From the NCBI RefSeq assembly GCF_030811685.1, contig NZ_JAUSRF010000023.1:1-64000 (forward strand): a stretch of 64,000 nucleotides of DNA. Direction: 5' to 3'. Of this stretch, positions 9,601 through 17,343 are shown piece by piece; position 1 is the first letter of the stretch, and the number at the start of each line of letters is the position of its first letter. Under the pieces are notes generated by a model. That model saw nothing but the letters and a program-made list of their open reading frames with translations. It searched no databases and was not told the origin of the DNA. The stretch is from Neorhizobium huautlense (GTDB lineage Bacteria; Pseudomonadota; Alphaproteobacteria; Rhizobiales; Rhizobiaceae). The position numbers and the translations under genes were made by a program.

Positions 9601-10152
9601 CTTCAACCGCAACAGGCGGGCGACCGCCTGCGGCCGATGGCCTTCGTTCAGCGCCATATCGACGGGGCCGGTGCTGGCACCGGTGAGTGCAATCAGACCT
9701 TCGGCGCCCATTTCCTCCAGCCATGACTGGCGGATGTGAATGCCGGCACTGCCGCCCTCGCCGCCGAGATAGGCACGGCTGACGAGATCGACGAGATTTT
9801 CATAACCGGTCTGCGTGGCTGCCAAGAGCACAATGGCCGGCAGTTTTGCCAAGCCATTGCCGCGCTTTTCATCCGTCGCATCCTCCATGTCGATCGACAT
9901 CTGGCAGCCGATGATGGGCTGCAAGCCGTCACCCGATGCCTTCTGAGCGAATTCGAGCGCGACGAAGAGGTTGTTGGTATCGGTAATGGCGATCGCCGGC
10001 TGATTATCGGCGACGGCCTTGCCGAGAACCTTTTTCAGCGGCAACGCGCCTTCCAGCAGCGAATAGGCCGAATGCAGACGCAGATGCACGAATTGCGGCG
10101 TGGCGGCGCCCTGCCCGTTCGTTGCTGCGGTCACGTCTTGATGGTCTGCCAT
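6649..10152 (-). CDS. dnaE: DNA polymerase III alpha subunit
   Basis: At 1167 residues this is the full-length replicative polymerase. An N-terminal PHP domain begins with FVHLRLHSAYSLLEGA (residues 22-37). The C-family catalytic core contains GPGRGSGAGSLVAY and the active-site PDFDIDF near residue 426, where two of the aspartates bind metal. A helix-hairpin-helix region and an OB fold follow near the C-terminus (AGTVTSRQERKTRTGNKMG). Length and domain content fit DnaE1 rather than the SOS-induced DnaE2, and no imuA/imuB neighbours are present. It is preceded, in the same direction, by the 28-codon ORF at 10355-10441, separated by 202 bp. Confidence 0.97.
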   Translation of the reverse strand: MADHQDVTAATNGQGAATPQFVHLRLHSAYSLLEGALPLKKVLGKAVADNQPAIAITDTNNLFVALEFAQKASGDGLQPIIGCQMSIDMEDATDEKRGNGLAKLPAIVLLAATQTGYENLVDLVSRAYLGGEGGSAGIHIRQSWLEEMGAEGLIALTGASTGPVDMALNEGHRPQAVARLLRLKEIFGDRLYIELQRHGRYDRRHEKSMIALAYDHEIPLVATNEAFFPTRDDYDAHDALMAVAHGAIVSDDTRFRLTPDHYLKSREEMAKLFADIPEALENTIEIAKRCSYILKTRNPILPRFTGVSDQPEEDERKEAAELRRQAVEGLESRIKLLGMTEGYTEKDYHERLDFELSVIEKMKFPGYFLIVADFIKWAKDQNIPVGPGRGSGAGSLVAYALTITDVDPLRFSLLFERFLNPDRVSMPDFDIDFCQDRREEVIRYVQRKYGREQVAQIITFGSLQARAALRDVGRVLEMPYGQVDKICKLVPNNPANPTPLSKAIEEEPKLREEAEAEPVVARLLDIAQKVEGLYRHASTHAAGIVIGDRPLSKLVPMYRDPRSDMPVTQFNMKWVEQAGLVKFDFLGLKTLTVLKTAVDFCRKRDIHVDLATIPLDDKLTYEMLSRGETVGVFQVESAGMRKALLGMKPDCIEDIIALVALYRPGPMENIPTYNARKHGEEEIESVHPSIDYLLKETQGVIVYQEQVMQIAQVLSGYSLGEADLLRRAMGKKIKAEMDQQSERFVDGAVKNGVSKPQAKNIFELLAKFANYGFNKSHAAAYAIVSYQTAYMKAHYPVEFLAASMTYDMANTEKLNDFRQDANRLGIKVHAPSVQTSFRKFETGDMRIYYSLAAIKGVGEGAVDHIAEVRGDKPFESLEDFCLRIDPKQVNRRVLESLIFAGAFDCFGIDRAALVTGMDRIIGYAQRAAENKTSGQFDIFGSGGGSGGGPEKIVMPSFDPWTPSEKLMKEYQVLGFYLSAHPLDSYKETLAKLRVQTFADFSAAVKKGASAGRLAGTVTSRQERKTRTGNKMGIVTFSDSSGGYEAILFSEALAQYRDMLEPGKSLVIIVQADERPEGIGLRIQNVQSLEEQSVRMQKALRIFVRDASPMKIVAKHLNGRGDGQVSFVVIKDDGRREIEVSLNDRYRLSPEIAAALRAAPGVLDVELV

Positions 10153-10354
10153 GCTGTCGCCGATGCCTTTTCGATGAATCGGCCTATTGTCCGGCTTGGG
10201 CGCGTGAGAGTCCAGTTTCGAATGCGGATCCTACCGTCATTCACAGGCCCGAATGTTCATTTTCAACACTTGGGGCGTGTATGGCCCCGGGCAGGCCCCG
10301 AGGCGGTTCTCGATGGACAGCCGCGCTTTTGCTCCGGCGGTCCGAAAAATCTTT

Positions 10355-10441
10355 TCACATGGCCATCATGAAAAGCGACAGGCTGGCCAGAAAGGTTGCG
10401 ATCGATGCGAATGCGGCAACATCACGAAGAAGGTCGGTCAT
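10355..10441 (-). CDS. Candidate SOS-controlled 28-residue membrane micropeptide
   Basis: A 29-codon frame (stop included) with ATG at 10441, TGA at 10357-10355 and GGGAGA 7 nt before the start. The peptide begins MTDLLRDVAAF and continues with a single hydrophobic segment (IATFLASLSLFMMAM) that could span the membrane. A LexA-like box and a promoter-like pair (TTGACT and CAAAAT) lie 24-60 bp upstream. Caulobacter SidA is a known SOS-induced, 29-residue inner-membrane division inhibitor; size, topology and control are alike here, but no sequence homology is claimed. It may instead be a leader peptide or chance ORF. The strong ribosome-binding site and operator placement favour a real gene. 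Confidence 0.6.
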   Translation of the reverse strand: MTDLLRDVAAFASIATFLASLSLFMMAM

Positions 10442-10464
10442 TTACTGTCTCCCGTGTTCGTTAT

Positions 10465-10479
10465 GTTTGTATTTTGTTC
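10465..10479 (-). promoter_or_regulatory. LexA-like box overlapping a promoter
   Basis: The minus strand reads GAACAAAATACAAAC: a perfect GAAC half-site and AAAC, one base off GAAC, separated by seven A+T-rich bases, against the GAAC-N7-GAAC operator. On the same strand TTGACT lies 18 bp upstream of CAAAAT, and the box covers that -10 hexamer, the geometry expected for repression. The next minus-strand ATG with a ribosome-binding site is the micro-ORF at 10441. Confidence 0.6.
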
Positions 10480-10499
10480 TCATTTCGTACTCAGAGTCA

Positions 10500-11208
10500 A
10501 CACAAGAACAAACAGTGAATGAAAATTCTTTTCGATTGACGTTTTGGCGCGGCTTGATGGCGCTTGCGAAGCCGTTGAGTCTCCTAATGAATTTTGGACA
10601 GAGTCGTGCCTTGGCGATCTTCGATTTTTTTGTTTTCCCGGTGCCGTTGTCTGGCATTGGGCCGGGTCATGTGGCCGGGGCACGTCCTGTGCCTCCTAAT
10701 TTAATTTTATAATGGCGCACGACGTGCCCCGTTTCGGCGGTTTATGCCCGCGACTTCGGTTCCTCTGCGAAAGCCATCCCGGTGTTTCCACCGACTGGCG
10801 ATCATGTGTGCCGCACAGGCACGCCCGGCGCGCTTCTTTCGGGCCTCAGAGGCATTGCGAGGTTTTAACACCCGCAACACCTCCCCCGTGTCGCCGGAGG
10901 AGAACCAGTTTCCGCGAACCCTGAGGATGGAGACTTACGTCTTTTCTCCAACACCAGCGCCGGCTCCAACTCGCCGGGACGCCTCCCGGTGTATCCACGA
11001 TGGAACACGCGAAGTATCGCACAGGCCCGAAATGCGTGGATGAACTCTGACTCAAGATGTTGTTATCATTGAATCGCCCCCTCAAAACGTCCACGGGCTT
11101 TTGTCAACTTCGGGCAAAACAGAGAGTTTGTGCCGCCGATCAGACGTATGCCTTGAACCCGCCACCGAAACACGGTTAGTCACCCCATCTGCCAATGCGA
11201 GCCAAACC
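10500..11208. other. About 700 bp without a recognised gene
   Basis: Several frames stay open for 60-100 codons (for example 10442-10683 on the minus strand and 10744-11043 on the plus strand), but their products look like random high-GC translation with no family resemblance or good start signals. CGGGGCACGT near 10677-10686 and ACGTGCCCCG near 10721-10731 form a long-range inverted repeat around an A+T-rich centre. No tmRNA, RNase P or known riboswitch core was recognised. Confidence 0.5.
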
Positions 11209-11979
11209 ATGATCGATCTGCGCCACGGGCTTTTTGCCGCCGCCTCGTTTCTTTTTTCCGCCGCCCCTTCGCTCGCGGCGGAGGAGCCTTGCGAGAGGCA
11301 GGAGTTTGGCGGTGCGCATTATATCGTCTGTGCGGTGGAAGCGAAGGATGCACGGTTAAAGCTGCTCTGGCAGAAGCCGAATGGGTCACCCTATCGCTGG
11401 TTCGGCACACTGGCGGACGCCACGAAGACGCAAGGCAAGTCGCTGGTGTTTGCTATGAATGCCGGCATGTATGGCACCGATTATGCGCCGATGGGGCTCT
11501 ATATCGAGGCGGGAAAGGAATTGCGGCCGGCGGACCTCAAGAAGATGGACGGGCCGCAATCGAAAATTCCGAATTTTTACAAGCAGCCCAACGGCATCTT
11601 CTATTTCGGGGCTGAAGGTGCCGGTATCCTGACGACCGAGCGTTTTTTGAAAGAGCGACCGAAGGCGGAGTTCGCCACGCAATCCGGCCCGATGCTTGTC
11701 GTGGCTGACAAGCTGAACCCGATCTTCATCGACGGATCAAGCGACCGCACGCGGCGCAGCGGCGTCGGTGTTTGTGACGGAGGCGGCATGCGGTTCGTCA
11801 TCAGTGAGGACGATGTCAACTTTTTCGACTTCGGCACGCTCTTCCAGACGCATCTGAAATGCCCGGATGCGCTGTTTCTCGATGGCGGCCAGGGGGCGGG
11901 ATTTTTCAATCCCGCCCTCAAACGCGCCGACTGGTCATGGCATGGCGGTTATGGACCGATGATCGGCTTTGTCGAGTGA
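11209..11979 (+). CDS. Exported phosphodiester glycosidase (NAGPA/DUF2233) family protein
   Basis: From ATG 11209 the protein has 256 residues, starting with a signal peptide (MIDLRHGLFAAASFLFS... cleaved after SLAA). The core shows the NAGPA-domain pattern: FAMNAGMYGTDYAPMGLYIEAGKEL, then PNGIFYF, FATQSGPMLV, RRSGVGVCDG and LFLDGGQGAGFF. NAGPA domains cleave sugar phosphodiesters in eukaryotes and act on cell-wall or exopolysaccharide components in bacteria; the substrate here is unknown. An upstream in-frame start at 11101 would add 36 residues in front of the signal peptide and is not favoured. It is convergent with the metallophosphoesterase gene, the two stops being adjacent. Confidence 0.85.
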   Translation: MIDLRHGLFAAASFLFSAAPSLAAEEPCERQEFGGAHYIVCAVEAKDARLKLLWQKPNGSPYRWFGTLADATKTQGKSLVFAMNAGMYGTDYAPMGLYIEAGKELRPADLKKMDGPQSKIPNFYKQPNGIFYFGAEGAGILTTERFLKERPKAEFATQSGPMLVVADKLNPIFIDGSSDRTRRSGVGVCDGGGMRFVISEDDVNFFDFGTLFQTHLKCPDALFLDGGQGAGFFNPALKRADWSWHGGYGPMIGFVE

Positions 11980-13128
11980 CTACGCCCGCTTGAGGGTGAT
12001 CACCGTCAGTTCCGACGGCACGCCGAGGCGCAGCGCAAAACCGATCCACAAAGCCGTGCCATTGTTGACGTAAAGCTGCATGTCACCCACCTGATAGAGA
12101 CCGGACACGAAACCGTTGTTGAAACGGGCAACGAGCTGGTCAAAACCACGGATCATGCCGCCATGTGTGTGGCCGGAAAGCTGCAGATCGGCACCGGCTG
12201 CGGCCGATACACGGGCATTGCGCGGCTGGTGGTCGAGCAGGATGACGGGCGCACCCTGCGGCGCGCCGGCAAGCGCCTTTGTCACATCCGGGCCTTCCCG
12301 TTCGAAACGGGTGGCGTTTATATCATTGACGCCGGCAAGTGTGAGCTTTCCTTCACCGCGGGACAGGACCACGTGACCGTTGGAAATGGTGGTGAGACCA
12401 AGCTCCTGGTATTTGTGCATCCAGTCGTCATGGCCAAAGTAATATTCGTGATTGCCGGGAATGGTGAAGACGCCATCCTTTGCCCGCAGCCTGGCGAGCG
12501 GGGCGATATCCTTTTCGCGGGCCTGCAGCGTGCCGTCGATGAGATCGCCGGTCAGCACGATGAGATCGGCATTCTGGGCATTGGCGAGCGCCACGGTCTG
12601 TTCCGCCCAGGGGGCTTCGAACAGGCGGCTCAGGTGCAGGTCCGTCAGCTGGATCATGCGGTAACCATCGAATTCGGCAGGCAGATCCTTGATGCGGATT
12701 TCCATTTCCTTGACCGGCGGCACACGGATGGCCTGGCTGACGGCAAAGGCTGAGGTGGAGAGCGCGATGACACCGACGGCATATCGGAGGGCGACCGGAA
12801 CACGGATGGTGCGGCGGCGGATGGCGGCGGTGATGACCGAGACGATATCGATCGTCAGCTGCAGGATGGCAAGGAAGAGGATGGAGCCGGCCAGCCAGTT
12901 GACGGCGATCATGATGGTGCGCGGCACTTCCGGGGAGAACATCGTGCCGAAAACGATATGGCTGATATAGCTGTGCTGAAACACCACCATCAGCGTGATG
13001 GCGATCAGCGCCCTGATCCATTTCGGCCAGGGCATGGGCCAGAGAAAACGGACAACGACGTAAAGGCAGAAAAGAGCTTTGAAGAGATGAAACACGGCGA
13101 AAGAACTCGAGGCGGGATCGGACGCCAT
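11980..13128 (-). CDS. Membrane-anchored metallophosphoesterase (YaeI/calcineurin-like)
   Basis: A 382-residue protein. The first 140 residues carry about four hydrophobic segments, and the C-terminal half is a calcineurin-like phosphoesterase with all metal-binding blocks: QLTDLHLS, VLTGDLIDG, IPGNHEYY, LLDHQPR and LSGHTHGGM. Members of this subgroup (YkuE/YaeI-like) are often lipid phosphatases or UDP-diacylglucosamine hydrolases. The domain probably faces the periplasm or cytoplasm as a membrane-tethered enzyme; the substrate cannot be assigned. The gene has no close co-directional partner. Confidence 0.85.
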   Translation of the reverse strand: MASDPASSSFAVFHLFKALFCLYVVVRFLWPMPWPKWIRALIAITLMVVFQHSYISHIVFGTMFSPEVPRTIMIAVNWLAGSILFLAILQLTIDIVSVITAAIRRRTIRVPVALRYAVGVIALSTSAFAVSQAIRVPPVKEMEIRIKDLPAEFDGYRMIQLTDLHLSRLFEAPWAEQTVALANAQNADLIVLTGDLIDGTLQAREKDIAPLARLRAKDGVFTIPGNHEYYFGHDDWMHKYQELGLTTISNGHVVLSRGEGKLTLAGVNDINATRFEREGPDVTKALAGAPQGAPVILLDHQPRNARVSAAAGADLQLSGHTHGGMIRGFDQLVARFNNGFVSGLYQVGDMQLYVNNGTALWIGFALRLGVPSELTVITLKRA

Positions 13129-13318
13129 ACCTCGGTGAGTTTGCCTTTCATATCAAGGTTCTGACGGGATTTTGATCGACAGATGGTGATCGATTCCGCC
13201 TGCGCGTTGCCGATGCCTCCCCGATTTCAACCGGGGGAGGAAGCCCCGGATGACGGACAGGGCCTGCGGCAGGCGATCTGCGTGGTCACCAGATCAATGC
13301 GTGGCGCCGGAACATTGC

Positions 13319-13364
13319 TGGGTAAAATTACCCAATCTGAATATCTGATACGGTATCCAGATAT
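13319..13364. promoter_or_regulatory. Two adjacent palindromes upstream of the PAS-protein gene
   Basis: TGGGTAA and TTACCCA (13319-13334, two central bases) form one palindrome. ATATCTG-ATAC and GTAT-C-CAGATAT (13341-13364) form a second, imperfect one. They sit 140-185 bp before the PAS-protein start in a 370-bp gap with no other gene and may be regulator-binding sites. The rest of 13129-13502 shows nothing recognisable. Confidence 0.4.
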
Positions 13365-13502
13365 GCGAACCCATAAAAATCGATGGGATTGGCCGAAAAA
13401 CGACAAAGCCTCCCTTGCCGGGAAGCAAATTTGCGAAAGATCATGCTCAGACTGATTTGCAAAAGGACGATTTAAACGGGACATTTGAGAGGGGGAAAGG
13501 TG

Positions 13503-13967
13503 ATGGGAGACACCTATTCGTTCAACAACAAGCCGCATTACGGCTACTTCACCTGGGATATCGCCAGGGACGAGATCTGGGGCGACGCCACGTTTGCGGA
13601 AAATATCGGTATCGACGCCGATACCGCCAATGAAGGTTTTTCGGTGCTTCGCTTCATGGAACTGGTGCATCCTGACGATCAGGAGCATGTGGCGGCAGCC
13701 ACCCGCATGGCAGTGCTGACCGGCCAGCCTTTCATGATCATCAACCGCATCTGCCGTGGCGACGATATCGTCACGGTCCGCGCCCGTGGCTCCTGCTTTC
13801 GTTTTCGCGATGGGCTGGCCAGCATGACGACCGGCACACAGGAGATATTACAGGTGGAGCGGCTTCGTCCCGCAGCTGCCAACGAGCACGCAGCGGTCAA
13901 GAATAGCGGGGCATCGGCTCATCACGCCCGGAGGCGGCGCGTCAAGTCCCTCGAACCGCAGACTTGA
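13503..13967 (+). CDS. Small PAS-domain protein
   Basis: From ATG 13503 the protein has 154 residues. A single PAS_3-like fold covers about residues 8-110, with the typical start GYFTWDIARDEIWGDATFAENIGID, the LVHPDDQEHV helix and a C-terminal strand block (FRFRDGLASMTTGTQEI). No kinase, GGDEF or DNA-binding output domain follows; the tail is basic and probably disordered (ARRRRVKS). It may sense a ligand or redox state and act by protein contact. A strong ribosome-binding site (GAGGGGGAAAGG) supports this start over the one at 13485. It stands alone and ends before a good terminator. Confidence 0.8.
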   Translation: MGDTYSFNNKPHYGYFTWDIARDEIWGDATFAENIGIDADTANEGFSVLRFMELVHPDDQEHVAAATRMAVLTGQPFMIINRICRGDDIVTVRARGSCFRFRDGLASMTTGTQEILQVERLRPAAANEHAAVKNSGASAHHARRRRVKSLEPQT

Positions 13968-14058
13968 GAGCACACGATCTGCAGGGCATTCAGAATTTTC
14001 CGGCGCAGGTCGTCGGCACGGAAACAAAGCGAAATCGACATGGCACCGAGATGCTGGT

Positions 14059-14086
14059 GGCCCGGACGATACCGGGCCGTTTTACT
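14059..14086 (+). terminator. Intrinsic terminator after the PAS-protein gene
   Basis: GGCCCGG (14059-14065) and CCGGGCC (14072-14078) form a 7-bp perfect stem followed by GTTTTACTATT. It ends the plus-strand transcript and lies just before the stop of the convergent beta-glucosidase gene. Confidence 0.75.
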
Positions 14087-14101
14087 ATTATTTCCGCGCC
14101 C

Positions 14102-15430
14102 TTACAGCGCGTTCTTGCGAATAACCTCGCTCAGCCAGTGATACGACGCTTTCGGAATGCGCTGCAGCGTCGGGTAGTCGACGTAAACGAGGCCAAACCG
14201 TTTGGAAAAACCCCTGCCCCATTCGAAATTGTCCATCAACGACCAGGCGAAATACCCCCGGATATCGTGCCCCTCTTCCAGCGCATCGAGCAGGACATTC
14301 AGATATCCTTCGAAATAGGCGATGCGGTCCTTGTCGATCACCTTTCGGTCGGGGCCCAGCGCATCCGGGTAGGAGGCGCCGTTTTCGGTGATGTAGATCG
14401 TCGGTTTGTTATAGCGCTCGCTGGTGTCGCGGATCTGTTCCAGAAACGCCTGCGGATCGACCACCCAGTTAACGTCGGTCAGCGGGCCCATGCCTGTCGG
14501 CGGGGCGGTTTCGGCGATGCCGAACGTGGTGTTCCTGTTCGGGCCGACAAAGACCGGATTGTAATGGTTGAGGCCGAAGAAATCCATTTTCTGGCTGATA
14601 TCGGCCATGTCGTCGCCGAGAATCAGCGGTTCCATTTCCTTGGCGATCGGCTCGGGATAGGTGCCGAGCCAGAGCGGATCGACGGTGACGCGGCGCCACA
14701 GGCAATCGCCCAGAATGCGGGCCTCCTCATGGGCGGCATCATCATAATGCGGGCGTACCGGGCCGAGCGACACGATGTTGCCGACCTGCGCGTCCGGTGC
14801 TTCGGCGCGCACGGCCTTGACTGAATAGCCGTGAGCGAGATTGAGCGTGTGGATGGCTTTCAAACTGTCCTCATAGGACTGTTTGCCCGGCGCGTGACGG
14901 CCGACATTGTAAGCCACCCACGGAATGACATTGGGTTCGTTGATCGGCGCGAACCGTTTGACGCGATCGCCGAAATGGCGGGCGATGGTGGCGGCGTAAT
15001 CGGCAAAGATTTTTGGCGTCTCACGGGAGCGCCAGCCGCCCTTTTCCTCCACCGCCACCGGCATGTCCCAGTGATGCAGGCAGATCCACGGCTCGATGCC
15101 TTCATGCAGGAGAAGGTCGATGACGCGGTCGTAAAAATCCAGTCCGCGCTGGTTCACCTGACCCGAGCCTTCCGGGAAGATGCGCGGCCATGCGGTCGAC
15201 AGGCGATAGGCACCGACGCCGAGGCCACTCATCAGGCCGATATCCTCCGGGTAACGGTGGTAATGATCGCAGGCAACGTCGGCGGTTTCGCCGTTGGTGG
15301 TGCGGCCGGGCGTGTGGGCGTAAACGTCCCAGACGCTTCTGCCACGGCCATCCTTGTTGACGGCGCCTTCGGTCTGGAAGGCGGAGGCGGCAACGCCCCA
15401 GAGAAAGTCCTTGGGAAAAGAACGCGTCAT
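14102..15430 (-). CDS. Beta-glucosidase, glycoside hydrolase family 1
   Basis: A 442-residue GH1 enzyme without signal peptide, hence cytoplasmic. The family signature starts FPKDFLWGVAASAFQTEGA. The acid/base glutamate is E165 in APINEPN and the nucleophile E349 in IYITENG. It hydrolyses beta-linked glucosides or related disaccharides, releasing non-reducing-end sugars. The length matches the classical Agrobacterium beta-glucosidase class. It starts 103 bp downstream of the binding-protein gene on the same strand, which suggests uptake and hydrolysis of a beta-glucoside, although the binding protein is of the peptide family, some members of which bind oligosaccharides. Confidence 0.94.
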   Translation of the reverse strand: MTRSFPKDFLWGVAASAFQTEGAVNKDGRGRSVWDVYAHTPGRTTNGETADVACDHYHRYPEDIGLMSGLGVGAYRLSTAWPRIFPEGSGQVNQRGLDFYDRVIDLLLHEGIEPWICLHHWDMPVAVEEKGGWRSRETPKIFADYAATIARHFGDRVKRFAPINEPNVIPWVAYNVGRHAPGKQSYEDSLKAIHTLNLAHGYSVKAVRAEAPDAQVGNIVSLGPVRPHYDDAAHEEARILGDCLWRRVTVDPLWLGTYPEPIAKEMEPLILGDDMADISQKMDFFGLNHYNPVFVGPNRNTTFGIAETAPPTGMGPLTDVNWVVDPQAFLEQIRDTSERYNKPTIYITENGASYPDALGPDRKVIDKDRIAYFEGYLNVLLDALEEGHDIRGYFAWSLMDNFEWGRGFSKRFGLVYVDYPTLQRIPKASYHWLSEVIRKNAL

Positions 15431-15533
15431 GACGGGTGCTCGTTATCGGTCAATGATGATTTGGGGATGATGCTTTTGGGCATGCCCCGCGGGAGGCGCG
15501 GGACATGCGGGATGTCAGGCGGTGGCAACGGGA

Positions 15534-17057
15534 TCAGTTGGCCGTGCTGACATTCCAGAAGAACGGCCAGGGCGACGGCTGAAAATCCTTCAGCGTCTTC
15601 TTCTTGGAGCCGAGTGCATTGAAATCACCGACCTTGTAGACCGGGGCTTCTTCGTAAAAGGTCTTCTGGATTTCCGCCCAGAGTGCCTTGCGTTTTTCCT
15701 GATCCGGCTCGGCGATGAAGGGTTCGACGGCTGCCGTCTTGCCCGGTGTTGCCCACCAGCCGGGATAGCTGTCGGACATCCAGCCGTTGAGGATCGGCTC
15801 CGGCGGGAACGGGCCGTGGGTGATAAAGATATCCCACAGCTTTGGATCGGCGCGGCGGGTGGTGAGTGTCGCCCAGTCGAAGACGCCGAGATCGACCTTG
15901 AAGCCGGCGGCCTTCAGATATTCGGCGGCGACCTGCGCCATCTTGTAGTGGAATTCATACTGGCGGCTGGTGAGGATGCGGATCGGCTTTTCGCCGTCAT
16001 ACCCGGCTTCCTTGGCCATGGAGGCTGCGGTTTCCGGATCGCCATTGCCGTAACGCTCAATGCCCTCTTCCGTGTGCCAGACATACCCTTCCGGATAAAG
16101 TGCGCCATTAACCGCGAAAAATTCCGGATTGCCAAAGGCGGCGAGCAACATATCTTCGGGATTGAGTGCCGCCTGGATGGCGTGGCGCATTTCCTTGTTC
16201 GCCAGCACCCCTTCCTTGGTGTTCATCACGAAAACCGGCGCGCCATAAGGCTTTAGCACCACCGGTTCGGAAGCATCCGAGCCTTTCAGGCGGTCAAACG
16301 TTTCAGGCGCCAGCGAGTCGGCATAATCGAACTGGCCGGAAATCGCGCCTTCGAGGCGGGTGTTGGCATCGGGCACCGGCACGAAGCGGATCTCATCGAG
16401 GATCGCCTTGCGGGCGCCGCCAAAACCGTTGGCCGCTTCCGAGCGCGGCTGATAGCCGTCAAAACGGGTGAGTTGCAGATACTGGTCGGCCTTGCGTTCT
16501 TTCAGCAGATAGGGGCCGGTTCCGATGAATTTGGTCAGCGGGTCTTCGGCAAGGTTCGCCTTCGGCATGATGACGGCAGCGGAATTGTTGAAGGCGAGCA
16601 ATGACAGAAGCGGCGCATAGGGCTTGCTCAGCACGATCTGCACGGCGTCATCGCCCTTGGCGGTGATCGAGGTGAAATAGGGTGCGATCTGTTTGCCGCG
16701 CGAGGCTATCTTTACCCAGCGCTCGACGGAGGCGACGACATCGGCGGATGTCATGGTCGAGCCATCGTGGAATTTTATGCCCGTGCGAAGGGTGATGTCA
16801 TAGGTCTTGCCGTCGGCCGATACGGTCGGCATCGCTTCGGCCAGAAGCGGCACGACATTCCATTCGGCATCGAAGGTGAACAGCGTTTCAAAGATGTGCT
16901 GCGTGGTCATGCCCACCACATCGGCGGTGGAGGCCATCGGATCGAGCGTCGGCGGCTCGCCGATCGTCGCGACATTGATGACGCCGGCCGCGAAGGATGG
17001 ATTGGGGATGGCCGACAAGAACAGGAAGGGGGCAGCGAGCAAAGCGTGTCTGAGCAT
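15534..17057 (-). CDS. Periplasmic substrate-binding protein of an ABC importer (family 5)
   Basis: A 507-residue protein with an N-terminal signal peptide (MLRHALLAAPFLFLSAIPNPSFA) and the family 5 extracellular solute-binding fold. Markers are GEPPTLDPMASTADVVG near the start, YDITLRTGIKFHDGSTMTSADVV near residue 90 and IGTGPYLL near 175. The family serves DppBCDF/OppABCDF-type importers of peptides, nickel or oligosaccharides. No permease or ATPase genes are adjacent, so it must work with a transporter encoded elsewhere. The ligand is unknown; the beta-glucosidase downstream argues for a glucoside. Confidence 0.88.
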   Translation of the reverse strand: MLRHALLAAPFLFLSAIPNPSFAAGVINVATIGEPPTLDPMASTADVVGMTTQHIFETLFTFDAEWNVVPLLAEAMPTVSADGKTYDITLRTGIKFHDGSTMTSADVVASVERWVKIASRGKQIAPYFTSITAKGDDAVQIVLSKPYAPLLSLLAFNNSAAVIMPKANLAEDPLTKFIGTGPYLLKERKADQYLQLTRFDGYQPRSEAANGFGGARKAILDEIRFVPVPDANTRLEGAISGQFDYADSLAPETFDRLKGSDASEPVVLKPYGAPVFVMNTKEGVLANKEMRHAIQAALNPEDMLLAAFGNPEFFAVNGALYPEGYVWHTEEGIERYGNGDPETAASMAKEAGYDGEKPIRILTSRQYEFHYKMAQVAAEYLKAAGFKVDLGVFDWATLTTRRADPKLWDIFITHGPFPPEPILNGWMSDSYPGWWATPGKTAAVEPFIAEPDQEKRKALWAEIQKTFYEEAPVYKVGDFNALGSKKKTLKDFQPSPWPFFWNVSTAN

Positions 17058-17343
17058 GAAGTTCCCTTTTTCGATAAACCACAGTTATGGAATATGCATT
17101 CTTATTATGGATATAGTGTCGGGCATGATTTTGTTTGTCAAACCGGAATTGCCACGCCGCATCGATCCGACAATGCGTCAGATATGACGACAGGGCGCGC
17201 ATGCACCGTTTCGAAAGCATCACGCAATTATGCTTGACTAAAACAGCGACAACGCATGGCGTTTGTTGCCAAGGCGATGACCGCCGCCTAAGCAGGCGGC
17301 GAGGCGTTGCGACTGCGCCGAAACGCTTGAGGAAAATGAGACG

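Noticed and set aside
10442..10683. Minus-strand frames of 67-71 codons just upstream of the micro-ORF
   Set aside because: They run through the LexA-like box and promoter region and have no family resemblance.
10640..11080. Possible tmRNA or other large structured RNA
   Set aside because: No T-loop, tag sequence, or RNase P core was seen. Not enough to name an RNA.
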